Of a stretch of 64,000 bases of DNA, positions 10,081 through 18,450 are shown piece after piece (position 1 is the first letter of the stretch; every line of letters starts with the position of its first letter). The position numbers and the translations under genes are program-made. The notes beneath the pieces are model-generated. The model searched no databases, was not told the DNA's origin, and was given only the letters and a program-made list of their open reading frames with translations. Source of the DNA: Methylophaga thalassica MP (GTDB taxonomy: Bacteria > Pseudomonadota > Gammaproteobacteria > Nitrosococcales > Methylophagaceae); contig NZ_AFIG01000001.1 in assembly GCF_000214595.1 (NCBI RefSeq), forward strand, positions 248,001 through 312,000, in the 5' to 3' direction.

Positions 10081-10950
10081 CTATAAAAGTTCATGAATAA
10101 GTGACATAAACGCTTGCGCAGCTGGACTCGGCCCTTTAGACCAGATCATGTATAAAGCGCGTTTTGGTGCCTCTTTTATCGGTATCGCTTTTATACCAGA
10201 AAAGTTTGCTGCAACAGGCTCCGGTACAATGCCATAAGCAAGGCCGCGAGCTACTAACTGTTCGATCAAACTGACGTGATCAACCACAAACTTTACATTT
10301 GAAGACAGTCCCGCGCTGAGAAATGCCTCATCGGTCTGACGTCGGGCACTGCTATCTTTAGGGTAATTCACCATCGGCTCTGAGGCCAATTGATGAAGAG
10401 ATAATTCTTTATGCTGACAAAGGGAGTGACTCATTGGCAAAACGGTAACAAGCGCTTCTTCGGCTATACGAATATATTCGTAACCTGATAGCACTTCATC
10501 CAGCCAAAGCCCGATAAAGGCGACATCCAAGCGATGATTCAACACATCGGCAATTAGTCGTTCACTGCCTGCGGTTTTTAAGCCAACCTCGACATTAGGA
10601 TAACGCTGATGGAACTGGGCTAATGAGGAAACGATATCCACCGCTGTCATCGCTGAAATCATGCCAACATTCAAACGACCTGAGACAAGCCCGGAAGTCG
10701 CAGTTACGTCCACATAGATTTTCTGTACAGCGTCTAAAGTCCGTTTTGCCTGCTCAACAAACGCCTGCCCGGCTAGAGTTAAAGAGACTTTTCTTGATGT
10801 TCGCTCAAATAAGACAACGCCCAGTTCTTCTTCCAGTTTTGCAATCTGATGGCTTAACGCTGACTGAACCGTATGACACCGCTGTGCCGCCAGAGTAAAG
10901 CTGGACTCTTCAGCGATAGCGACAACATATTCAATTTGCCTGAGATTCAT
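10081..10950 (-). CDS. LysR-family transcriptional regulator
   Basis: 289 residues. The N-terminal winged helix is typical (MNLRQIEYVVAIAEESSFT, AAQRCHTVQSALSHQIAKLE, GVVLFERTSRKVSLT), followed by a two-lobed effector-binding domain (~90-289). It is divergent from the MFS transporter, separated by 92 bp. By the usual LysR arrangement it probably controls that transporter. The effector is unknown. Confidence 0.9.
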   Translation of the reverse strand: MNLRQIEYVVAIAEESSFTLAAQRCHTVQSALSHQIAKLEEELGVVLFERTSRKVSLTLAGQAFVEQAKRTLDAVQKIYVDVTATSGLVSGRLNVGMISAMTAVDIVSSLAQFHQRYPNVEVGLKTAGSERLIADVLNHRLDVAFIGLWLDEVLSGYEYIRIAEEALVTVLPMSHSLCQHKELSLHQLASEPMVNYPKDSSARRQTDEAFLSAGLSSNVKFVVDHVSLIEQLVARGLAYGIVPEPVAANFSGIKAIPIKEAPKRALYMIWSKGPSPAAQAFMSLIHELL

Positions 10951-11042
10951 TTATCTATCTCTTTTTAAGATGACTCTTATGATAACAATACATTTGAATC
11001 ATCAATATGAACACCGCATAGTATGCCTAACTGACTTAGTAA

Positions 11043-12230
11043 ATGATCTTTATGACAAAGCAACAAACCGTATTAACTCAAGGTCTGGTTTTACTCATGG
11101 CAACGGCTACCGGTATTGCCGTAGCAAGTAATTACTACGCCCAACCACTACTAGATACAATCGCTTCTGAGTTTGGGCTAAGCCACTCATCAGCCGGCAA
11201 TATCGTAACTACGGCACAGCTCAGTTATGGCATTGGCTTACTATTTCTGGTGCCTTTGGCGGACAGGTTAGAGCGCCGCAAGCTCATCATCGTGATGAGT
11301 CTATTTGCCACTATCGGCTTGCTTATCAGTGGCTTTTCAACCAATCTGCCATGGTTATTACTTGGTACTGCGATAACCGGTCTCAGCTCCGTTGTTGCTC
11401 AAGTTTTACTTCCATTGGGAGCAACGCTGGCCTCTGACCAACAGCGTGGCAAAGTGATTGGCACCATTATGGGTGGATTATTATTAGGCATACTGCTAGC
11501 TCGGGTCGTTTCCGGCGGTTTGTCCAGTATGGGTAGCTGGCGTTATATCTATTGGTTTGCATCTGTAGCTATGTTCATCACAACATTAGCTTTAGCTCGC
11601 TTTCTACCGTCTTATCACAATAACAATGATATGAGCTATCGGCAGATATTGGTGTCTGTGTTTGGTTTATTTGTGAAAGAACCTATACTCCGTTATCGCT
11701 CAATTCTCGGCATGTTGTCATTCGCTCTTTTTAGTATGTTCTGGACGCCTCTTGCCTTCTTATTAGCCAAGCCACCTTATGAATATAGCGATGCCACCAT
11801 CGGTTTATTTGGGCTTGTCGGCGTAGCAGGAGTATTTGCTGCCACATGGGCCGGAAAGTTAGCAGATGCTGGTAAAGGTGATCTGGGTACACGGCTGGGT
11901 TTACTGAGTTTATTAGTGAGTTGGGTAATTCTTTTCAATGCACCAATCTCACTTGTTGCTCTTTTAATCGGCGTATTACTTCTGGATTTAGCAGTACAGC
12001 TAGTCCACGTGAGTAATCAAAATAAGATTTATGCTCTACATCCAGACATTCGCAACAGACTTACCTCTGCATATATGACTTGTTATTTTATTGGTGGTGC
12101 ATTTGGTTCCTGGTTTTCTGTGATGCTGTATCAACATTATGAATGGACGGGTGTAGTGATGGGTGCAACGGGGATCGCACTGATTGCCTGTATTCTGGAT
12201 TTCACGGTGCGAAAGCATACCCCGAAGTAA
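11043..12230 (+). CDS. Major facilitator superfamily transporter
   Basis: 395 residues with about 12 hydrophobic helices and the MFS loop 2-3 motif region LADRLERRKLIIVMS. It resembles the drug/sugar efflux branch (YbcL/NepI/AraJ-like): QQRGKVIGTIMGGLLLGILLAR follows helix 4. Two possible starts (11043, 11052) both lack a good ribosome site, so the exact start is uncertain. It is probably regulated by the divergent LysR gene and may export a drug or metabolite; the substrate is not known. Confidence 0.85.
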   Translation: MIFMTKQQTVLTQGLVLLMATATGIAVASNYYAQPLLDTIASEFGLSHSSAGNIVTTAQLSYGIGLLFLVPLADRLERRKLIIVMSLFATIGLLISGFSTNLPWLLLGTAITGLSSVVAQVLLPLGATLASDQQRGKVIGTIMGGLLLGILLARVVSGGLSSMGSWRYIYWFASVAMFITTLALARFLPSYHNNNDMSYRQILVSVFGLFVKEPILRYRSILGMLSFALFSMFWTPLAFLLAKPPYEYSDATIGLFGLVGVAGVFAATWAGKLADAGKGDLGTRLGLLSLLVSWVILFNAPISLVALLIGVLLLDLAVQLVHVSNQNKIYALHPDIRNRLTSAYMTCYFIGGAFGSWFSVMLYQHYEWTGVVMGATGIALIACILDFTVRKHTPK

Positions 12231-12260
12231 GCACTTACAATGAATTTAATACTTGGTTGT

Positions 12261-13061
12261 TTAGATATTAGATGACCATAAATACAGACTCGCTTGCTTA
12301 CCCAGTATCGAGAGCGAGTAAACAGAATCACAGGCTCTGGCAGCCGCGCCATAACAAACATGTAGCGGTAATAAATGTTCTTCTCTGGGGTGACAGTAGC
12401 GTGCATGAGGCGCCTCTTGCCATTGTTGGAAACGTGCCCTTCTCTCTTCTTCAGTCATATTCTGGCTGGAGCATGTTTCCATCAGCCAATCTTCAAAAGA
12501 TTGATTCATTTGTTGATGCGCTAGATCCTCTTTTGTGAAAAATGCGCGCATATTGTGGAATGAAAAACCGGAGCCAATAATTAATACATCTTCATCTACA
12601 CAATCAGCAATAATCTCACCGATCCTTATATGTAGATCTGGATCCAACCCTTTCACTAAAGAGACTTGAATACAAGGAATATCCGCTTCGGGATACATAA
12701 TCATCAAAGGTACAAACACCCCGTGATCGAGACCTCTTTCATCCTCTAACTCTGTAGTTATATCCGCTTTTTGTAGTGTACCCACTATTTTTTCTGCTAA
12801 CTCAGGTAGGCCATTACAAGGATATTTGAAAGTATAGGACTCATCAGGAAAACCATAATAATCATAGAGTAAGCCAGGATGTTCTTGATGCGTTAGGCTG
12901 ACATGGTGGGCTTCCCAATGTGCACTGACCACAATAATCGCTTTTGGCTTTTTGAGCCGTTTAGTAATCTGAGTGAGCGTCTCCACCAACTGATGATGCG
13001 TTGGATCACCTAATAAAGGTAAAGGACCACCGCCGTGTGAAATAAAAACAATATCCGCCAT
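12261..13061 (-). CDS. 4,5-DOPA dioxygenase extradiol-like protein (YgiD family)
   Basis: 266 residues from an ATG at 13061 that overlaps the upstream stop (TGATG), implying translational coupling. It is a class III extradiol ring-cleavage dioxygenase of the LigB/DODA type: metal-ligand candidates are His in VFISHGGGP and in IIVVSAHWEAHHV, with DHGVFVPL and the GSGFSFHNMR loop near the catalytic site. The family cleaves catecholic rings such as DOPA in vitro; the natural substrate in bacteria is unclear. It is the last gene of a three-gene operon. Confidence 0.88.
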   Translation of the reverse strand: MADIVFISHGGGPLPLLGDPTHHQLVETLTQITKRLKKPKAIIVVSAHWEAHHVSLTHQEHPGLLYDYYGFPDESYTFKYPCNGLPELAEKIVGTLQKADITTELEDERGLDHGVFVPLMIMYPEADIPCIQVSLVKGLDPDLHIRIGEIIADCVDEDVLIIGSGFSFHNMRAFFTKEDLAHQQMNQSFEDWLMETCSSQNMTEEERRARFQQWQEAPHARYCHPREEHLLPLHVCYGAAARACDSVYSLSILGKQASLYLWSSNI

Positions 13062-13486
13062 CACTCAACCTCAATAAACCATTTTGGCTTCATTCTGCCA
13101 AAGTCTGTTCTGATGGGTGATTTCAAACGTTGAGCTGAATCAATCACAATAGCATCGTTGCCTTGGCGTATAAAAACGGCCCAATGCCAGAAGGCATTTC
13201 CCGATTTTTCACGCCATTTTAACGCAATTAGTGCTTTTTCAGGTAATTTATCCCATGAATCAAAAGCTGTTTGTTTCTTGCTGGCAGCGATATTTAACGC
13301 TGATAATAACTGTCTGATATGAGCAGTCTCTGACCATAATCTTTTATCCTCAGCATAAATGCCGAGCGAATTTGCAAGTTGCTTAGCCTCGGCATAGCTT
13401 ATCTGAGCAAGATTAGCGCAGGCGGCGATACCACAGCCCGTAGTCTCTTCCTGCACTATTGCCCAGTAGTTTGACTGTGAATTCAT
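13061..13486 (-). CDS. C39-peptidase-like small protein
   Basis: 141 residues with no signal peptide. The pattern TTGCGIAACANLAQISYAEA near the N-terminus and WHWAVFIRQGNDAIVIDS near the C-terminus resembles papain-fold C39 peptidases: a nucleophilic Cys at the start of a helix, then His and Asp on strands. It is a stand-alone fold with no ABC transporter or bacteriocin precursor nearby, so a processing role is not supported. It overlaps the dioxygenase gene and sits 12 bp after the NTF2-like gene. Function unknown. Confidence 0.65.
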   Translation of the reverse strand: MNSQSNYWAIVQEETTGCGIAACANLAQISYAEAKQLANSLGIYAEDKRLWSETAHIRQLLSALNIAASKKQTAFDSWDKLPEKALIALKWREKSGNAFWHWAVFIRQGNDAIVIDSAQRLKSPIRTDFGRMKPKWFIEVE

Positions 13487-13498
13487 GTCGTTGTCTTA

Positions 13499-13861
13499 TC
13501 AGTCTTCATCAGGGAGATAATGAGCATAAGATCGGCACACCTTACCTGACGGACCAAAGTGTAGAACCTCAGCTGAAATACCACTGATACCATCGTAAAT
13601 AAGTGTCAGACTGCCTGCGCCACATAAAATATGCTGAAGCTTAAAATGTAATGACGGATATTTTTCCAGGCCTTTCGCCCAGTAATCACCTATCACTTTT
13701 TTCCCCTTAAGCTTACCCGAGGGTTCCCCTATTAATTTCACAATCAACGGTGACGTCATTTCAAAATCGTCATCATAATGCGATAAAATTTGCGTCAGAT
13801 CGTGACTATTCCATGCCGCAATCCACTCATATGCAAATTGCTCAGCAGCGTTTTTATCCAT
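13499..13861 (-). CDS. SnoaL/NTF2-like domain protein
   Basis: 120 residues, one NTF2-like alpha+beta barrel: the N-terminal helix AEQFAYEWIAAWNSHDLTQIL, then SHYDDDFEMTSP, GKKVIGDYWAKGLEKYP and the final strands LTLIYDGISG and CRSYAHYLPDED. The fold serves small-molecule isomerases, cyclases and binding proteins, so no reaction can be assigned. First gene of the operon with the C39-like and dioxygenase-like genes. Confidence 0.8.
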   Translation of the reverse strand: MDKNAAEQFAYEWIAAWNSHDLTQILSHYDDDFEMTSPLIVKLIGEPSGKLKGKKVIGDYWAKGLEKYPSLHFKLQHILCGAGSLTLIYDGISGISAEVLHFGPSGKVCRSYAHYLPDED

Positions 13862-13912
13862 CAGCTATTCCTAAATTGACCTGTGAAGCAGCTTGGACAA
13901 AAAGGATAGAAG

Positions 13913-13944
13913 AAAAATTGCCCTGTCAGAATAAACAGGGCAAT
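13913..13944 (-). terminator. Terminator of yjdM
   Basis: Leftward the hairpin ATTGCCCTGT / ACAGGGCAAT (8-nt loop) is followed by TTTTTC. It separates yjdM from the NTF2-like operon. Confidence 0.9.
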
Positions 13945-13955
13945 AAATGTATGAA

Positions 13956-14294
13956 TTAGGCTTTTTTAACAAACTCAGATTTGAGTTTCATCGCGCCGAT
14001 ACCATCAATTTTACAATCGATATCGTGATCACCACCTACCAGACGGATATTTTTCACTTTGGTACCCACCTTCACCACCGCAGAAGATCCTTTTACTTTC
14101 AGATCTTTAATGACCGTGACGGTATCGCCATCCTGCAGAACATTACCGTTTGAATCACGAATGACACCTTCATCAGCAGAAGCACTACTCTCGGCTTCCT
14201 GCCACTCATGGGCACACTCAGGGCAGACAAACATGGCTTGATCCTGATAGGTGTATTCAGAACCACAGGCAGGACAATTAGGCAGATCGCTCAT
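13956..14294 (-). CDS. yjdM: YjdM/PhnA-family zinc-ribbon protein
   Basis: 112 residues. An N-terminal zinc ribbon ([10 protein letters not shown] ... CPECAHEW) is joined to the conserved PhnA C-terminal domain ([51 protein letters not shown]). Despite the old name PhnA, family members have no demonstrated role in phosphonate use. The gene is monocistronic, between two terminators. Confidence 0.92.
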   Translation of the reverse strand: MSDLPNCPACGSEYTYQDQAMFVCPECAHEWQEAESSASADEGVIRDSNGNVLQDGDTVTVIKDLKVKGSSAVVKVGTKVKNIRLVGGDHDIDCKIDGIGAMKLKSEFVKKA

Positions 14295-14361
14295 AAAATT
14301 TCCAGATAAACAAAAGGGTTATTCTAACCGATATGAGATCAAAAACCTGATTTATCTGTAT

Positions 14362-14387
14362 AAAAAAGGCCCCTTTCGGAGCCTTTT
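14362..14387 (-). terminator. Terminator of the siderophore receptor gene
   Basis: Leftward the RNA folds as AAAAGGCTCC / GGGGCCTTTT (one G-U pair) with a GAAA tetraloop, followed by TTTT. Confidence 0.92.
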
Positions 14388-14405
14388 ATTTCTAAAAAAT
14401 TATGA

Positions 14406-16508
14406 TTAGAAGTGGTAACGAACGTTTGCTGTTACGTTTCTACGTTCGCCAAAGCCGCAGTCGAAGCCTTCTGCACGGCACCATGCAATATACTCGTTAT
14501 CTGATAGGTTCTTAGCATCAAGTGATAAGTCCCAATTTTTATAACTATAACCAATCATTGCGTCATATAACGTCACTGATGGTACTTCTGGTGCACCACC
14601 TGAGCCTACATTCGTACCGATATAACGAACACCAGCACCAACGCGCCAATTAGTGTCAAAGTAATATTTATTCCACCATGAGGCTACCTTTTCAGCAACA
14701 AAAGCTAGGCGTTCGCCTGTTTCAGCATCATCAGCATTCATATCTGTATAAGAAAACTGGGTCTCATATTTATTCCAGCGTTTATTAACTTGTAACTCCC
14801 AGCCATCAATCGTTGCTCCAGTTTGAGAAACACCTCCAGGAGTGCTACCTTGCTTGATACGCTTATTCTGAGTGATATCAAAATAAGCGGCAGTGATAGC
14901 TAGGGTTTTATCTTCAGATAGATATTTAAAACCATATTCTCTTTGTACACCTGTTGTTGGATCAAGTGTATTAGCTGCTGCGGTACCGTCAGTCCCCAAA
15001 TTCATAGTGAATGCTTCAGCATAACTGGCATAAGGCGAAAAGCCATTGTCGAACCGATACATGATTCCAGCTCTGCCAGTTGTCTCTTTTTCATCACTTT
15101 TTGTATTTGGCCCAGATACTGCCAATAAAGTATTTTTTGCCCAATCACGTCTTAAAGCAGCTGAGAGCACAACTGGACCAATTTCCATGTGATCAGCAAT
15201 ATAAAAACCTGTTTGTCTGATCTGATTATCAGGTCTGTCAGATGGATTTGCCAAAGCTGCAGTGTTTAAATTGCCATAGACTGGATTATATAAATTAATA
15301 GATGTTCCGCCATTAGAAGCACTTATATAGTTATCCTCTTCCCAAAGAGCATCTTGGTGATCGATACCAATTAATACATTATGCTTTGTGACACCTATGT
15401 CAAAGAGACCTTCCAGTCGTGTATCAATGTTAAAAATACGAGTCTCTTTGTCTGCCATGTAAATACTTCTCGTAATATCCCCTGTTGGACTTACCGTTGC
15501 ACCAACTCTGGCCCAATGCTCCCTTGTAGCTGTTTTTGACTCAGTATAACGAGCAACTGACGAGAATTTCCATGCATCGTTCAAATTATGATCCAGCATC
15601 AATGTAATTTCTGTCTTGTCGCGATCATATCTATCCCAACCAGGCTCACCGACAAAAGTATCCGAAGAAACTCTACCCAAGACTCCGGAATCCAAAGTAA
15701 CGGACTGAGGCAAAAACTGTGCAGAGACTTGACCTGAGTTTTGTTGACGATTAAATAAAACTGTAAAGCTTGTGTCATCCGAAGGGCGCCAGGTAAATGA
15801 TGGCGATATAAAAAATCCATCATCATCTACATGATCGACCTGTGTCTCACTATCTCGCTGCAAACCCACTACTCGGTATAGAAGTTTGCCATCTTCTGTT
15901 GCTGGCCCAGTTACATCAAAAGCTAATTGCTTACGATTAAACGAACCATATTGTGCCCATATTTCGCCCTGTTGCTCATCTTTAGGCAACTTAGATACTG
16001 AGTTCACTATGCCACCTAATTCACCCTGTCCATACAAAACAGAGGAGGGGCCTTTTAAAACTTCTATGCTCTCTAATGCATACGGATTTGTTCTCACACT
16101 ATTATACGAACCATAAAGCTGGCGTAATCCATCTAGGTAAAGTGATGGTGAAATCCCTCTGATATTTGCTGCATCGACTCGAGTATCAAGACCATAGGCA
16201 CCAGAATAAACACCTGATGTATACAACAATGCATCTTGTATTGTTTTAGCCCCGGTATCCTGAATAAAACTCTGGTCGATGACTGCAATCGAATAGGGAC
16301 TATCTTCGATTGGCACACTCATCTTGCCTACCTTGGGCTCTTTTTCCAGTGGGATATAGCTGTTTTCCGCTACGCCACCTGACGTCACTTCCACGCGAGG
16401 CAGCTCAACACTATCTTCAGATTGAACAGGTAAACTGGCCAAGATCAGGCTGCTTAACAATAGAAAAGAGGAGCCAGGCCGAAGAGCCGTGCTATTGACT
16501 TGTTTCAT
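14406..16508 (-). CDS. TonB-dependent siderophore receptor
   Basis: 700 residues. A signal peptide (ending LPVQSED) precedes the plug domain (~55-170), which has DSPYSIAVIDQSFIQD, NIRGISPSLYLDGL and VLKGPSSVLYGQGELGGIVN, all typical of the siderophore-receptor branch (FhuA/FoxA/FcuA-like). The barrel ends in NVTANVRYHF. Two Cys near the C-terminus (WCRAEGFDCGFGERRN) may be disulphide-bonded. It has no STN signalling domain, unlike its divergent neighbour at 18451. A Fur-like box lies 22-42 bp upstream, so iron repression is likely. The ligand is probably a ferric siderophore. Confidence 0.92.
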   Translation of the reverse strand: MKQVNSTALRPGSSFLLLSSLILASLPVQSEDSVELPRVEVTSGGVAENSYIPLEKEPKVGKMSVPIEDSPYSIAVIDQSFIQDTGAKTIQDALLYTSGVYSGAYGLDTRVDAANIRGISPSLYLDGLRQLYGSYNSVRTNPYALESIEVLKGPSSVLYGQGELGGIVNSVSKLPKDEQQGEIWAQYGSFNRKQLAFDVTGPATEDGKLLYRVVGLQRDSETQVDHVDDDGFFISPSFTWRPSDDTSFTVLFNRQQNSGQVSAQFLPQSVTLDSGVLGRVSSDTFVGEPGWDRYDRDKTEITLMLDHNLNDAWKFSSVARYTESKTATREHWARVGATVSPTGDITRSIYMADKETRIFNIDTRLEGLFDIGVTKHNVLIGIDHQDALWEEDNYISASNGGTSINLYNPVYGNLNTAALANPSDRPDNQIRQTGFYIADHMEIGPVVLSAALRRDWAKNTLLAVSGPNTKSDEKETTGRAGIMYRFDNGFSPYASYAEAFTMNLGTDGTAAANTLDPTTGVQREYGFKYLSEDKTLAITAAYFDITQNKRIKQGSTPGGVSQTGATIDGWELQVNKRWNKYETQFSYTDMNADDAETGERLAFVAEKVASWWNKYYFDTNWRVGAGVRYIGTNVGSGGAPEVPSVTLYDAMIGYSYKNWDLSLDAKNLSDNEYIAWCRAEGFDCGFGERRNVTANVRYHF

Positions 16509-16530
16509 ATTAATTTTCCGTAAACTAAAT

Positions 16531-16550
16531 AAAAATGATTATTATTTATA
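16531..16550. promoter_or_regulatory. Fur-like box before the siderophore receptor
   Basis: The stretch aaaaatgattattatttata contains ATAATCATT (complement strand), the core of the Fur consensus GATAATGATAATCATTATC, 22-42 bp before the receptor ATG. Confidence 0.65.
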
Positions 16551-16763
16551 TTAATTTACGGAATTTAACGTTTTCTGTCAAAGTGAAATATGACTATTAC
16601 AAAGTTGAGCTCAGTTTTGTTAAGTGATGATTGCTCACCTCCGATCTATTTAGGACCTCTATAGCTGAGGCTGTCCCTTCTATTTTTCAGCCTTGCCTGC
16701 AAACACCTTGTCCTGTCCTATTCAGCCAACTGAGGTCTTTGCTCAAGGACGGTAGCACTGACT

Positions 16764-16778
16764 ACCATAATTTATGGT
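16764..16778. promoter_or_regulatory. Palindrome upstream of fecI-like gene
   Basis: ACCATAA-T-TTATGGT is perfect and lies 15 bp upstream of the Fur-like box. It may be a second operator. Confidence 0.4.
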
Positions 16779-16792
16779 GTATTTTACCTGCA

Positions 16793-16816
16793 AATAAAAA
16801 TAGTTCTCATTATAAT
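16793..16816 (+). promoter_or_regulatory. Fur-like box overlapping the fecI promoter -10
   Basis: On the complement, ATAATGAGAACTATTTTTATT resembles Fur boxes of the AATGAGAA-TATTCTCATT type. It overlaps a perfect TATAAT at 16811-16816, as expected for iron-dependent repression of the sigma-factor operon. Confidence 0.7.
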
Positions 16817-16863
16817 GTAGACTGTCTGTAAATTTATGATCTGAGTCGCAGGTGAAAGACACT

Positions 16864-17379
16864 ATGAATCATCCAAGCTCTGCCATTGACTATTTATATG
16901 TAGATAATCTCAGCTGGCTGAGACAATTGATATATCGGCGCATGGGCTGTAACGAATTGGCTGCTGATTTAGCACAAGACACCTTTCTACGGCTATTACG
17001 CAAGCCCCAAGAGTTCGATAGTCAGGAAGGTATTCGCGCTTGGCTGAGTCGGGTTGCTCAGGGTTTATGTGTGGATCATTGGCGCCACCAGGAAGTGGAA
17101 AGAACCTGGTTGGAAACCCTTGCCGCGCAGCCCGAAGATCATGCTTTATCTGCCGAACAACAGGCCATCCTCGTTGAGACGATATATGAACTTGATTCCA
17201 TGCTGAGCAGGCTGCCAGAAAAAATTATGCAGACCTTTCTGTTATCGCAGTTGCACGGCAAAACCTACCGCGAAATTTCTTCCGAAATGGGCATCTCAGA
17301 ACGAACCGTAAAAAATTATATGGCAAAGGCAATGTCACTTTGCTTACGTGTTCAACTTGAATTAGAAACCACCCAATAA
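16864..17379 (+). CDS. FecI-like ECF sigma factor
   Basis: 171 residues from the ATG at 16864, chosen because AGGTGA lies 8 nt upstream; a GTG four codons earlier is the alternative. Region 2 (LSWLRQLIYRRMGC..AADLAQDTFLRLL) and region 4 (LPEKIMQTFLLSQLHGKTYREISSEMGISERTVKNYMAKA) are clear. The family is released by its FecR partner when an outer-membrane receptor binds its siderophore, and then transcribes that receptor gene. Here fecR-like and receptor genes follow directly. Confidence 0.93.
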   Translation: MNHPSSAIDYLYVDNLSWLRQLIYRRMGCNELAADLAQDTFLRLLRKPQEFDSQEGIRAWLSRVAQGLCVDHWRHQEVERTWLETLAAQPEDHALSAEQQAILVETIYELDSMLSRLPEKIMQTFLLSQLHGKTYREISSEMGISERTVKNYMAKAMSLCLRVQLELETTQ

Positions 17380-17385
17380 ACTAAA

Positions 17386-18378
17386 ATGAGCCAGTTCAAC
17401 GTTGAAAATGAATTACCAGACTTCGACATACTGGAACAAGCTGCCAGTTGGTTTGCACATCTGGAATCAGCAGAAGCCACTGAAGAGGATCACCAGCGTT
17501 TGAAAGCATGGCTGTCAGAAAATCCTGCTCATCAACATGCTTGGCGTTATGTTGAAAAAATTAGTCAACGCTTTTCCATTATTCATCAAGAGAATCAAGT
17601 AAATAACACTTCTAACACGCTCTCAAAATTACAGCAGCATACACTTAGAAGACGTGCCCTGCTTCGCAGCCTGTTATTTGCCGCTGTAGTGGGTGGCACC
17701 GGCTTAGTCAGCTGGCAATATCCACCGCTGTCTTCTATGGCTCGGGCAATGCGTGCCGATTTCCGTACTGGCATTGGCGAGCAAAAAGACATTGTTTTAG
17801 CCGATGGTAGTCATATTTGGCTCAATACTGATACTGCCATCAATATCGACTATAACCAGCAGCAACGACATATCGAACTTGTTCAAGGTGAAATCCTGAT
17901 AGAAACAGCCCCGGATCGTCAGCAGCGTTCTTTTTGGGTTAGTAGCCAACAAGGTCAAATGCAGGCGCTTGGCACACGTTTCAATGTCTATCAACAAGCA
18001 ACAGAAACCCAATTAACGGTTTATGAAGGCCGCGTTGCAGTGAAGACTAAAACACAGCAGCACATTCTGGCTGCAGGCAAACAAGTTACCTTCGCTGATA
18101 CCGGTGAACTTCGGCTATCAAACGCGAACATTCAGCAAAGTGCCTGGATTAAAGGGGTGATTGTTGCTGATCAAATGACGCTGGCTGAACTCGTCGACCA
18201 GCTCGGTCGATACCATCGTGGTCATATTGGGGTTTCCCCGGATGTCGCCACTTTAGCCGTTGTTGGCAGCTTTCCTACCCAGGATCAGGCACGTGTTTTA
18301 TCGATGCTAACAGCCTCTTTACCCATAAAAGTTCGCTCACTCTCACCATGGTGGGTCAGTATAGTGCCTGCAAATTAA
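17386..18378 (+). CDS. FecR-like anti-sigma factor/sigma regulator
   Basis: 330 residues. The cytoplasmic N-terminal domain (DUF4880 type: ASWFAHLESAEATEEDHQRLKAWL..NPAHQHAW) binds the sigma factor. One transmembrane segment follows (~90-110, LLRSLLFAAVVGGTGLVSW), then the periplasmic FecR domain (IVLADGSHIWLNTDTAI, IELVQGEILIETAPD, ALGTRFNVYQ) and a C-terminal STN-like lobe that contacts the receptor. It begins 6 bp after the sigma gene and passes the receptor's iron signal to the sigma factor. Confidence 0.93.
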   Translation: MSQFNVENELPDFDILEQAASWFAHLESAEATEEDHQRLKAWLSENPAHQHAWRYVEKISQRFSIIHQENQVNNTSNTLSKLQQHTLRRRALLRSLLFAAVVGGTGLVSWQYPPLSSMARAMRADFRTGIGEQKDIVLADGSHIWLNTDTAINIDYNQQQRHIELVQGEILIETAPDRQQRSFWVSSQQGQMQALGTRFNVYQQATETQLTVYEGRVAVKTKTQQHILAAGKQVTFADTGELRLSNANIQQSAWIKGVIVADQMTLAELVDQLGRYHRGHIGVSPDVATLAVVGSFPTQDQARVLSMLTASLPIKVRSLSPWWVSIVPAN

Positions 18379-18450
18379 TTATTAAAAAATTTGCCCTTTT
18401 TTCAGACTCATTCGTTTCCTCTGTTAATAACAACCTTAAAGAGGAACACT

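Larger units (their letters stand above)
16509..16863. other. 355-bp regulatory intergenic region between divergent iron genes
   Basis: No coding region is supported here. A Fur-like box lies at each end (16531-16550 and 16793-16814), with a perfect ACCATAA-T-TTATGGT palindrome at 16764-16778 beside the right one. The middle (~16560-16760) holds only a weak AGGCTG/CAGCCT inverted repeat. Confidence 0.6.

Noticed and set aside
16631-16831. 66-codon ORF in the divergent iron intergenic region
   Set aside because: No ribosome site, overlaps the Fur-like box and the TATAAT of the sigma gene, and has a random composition.
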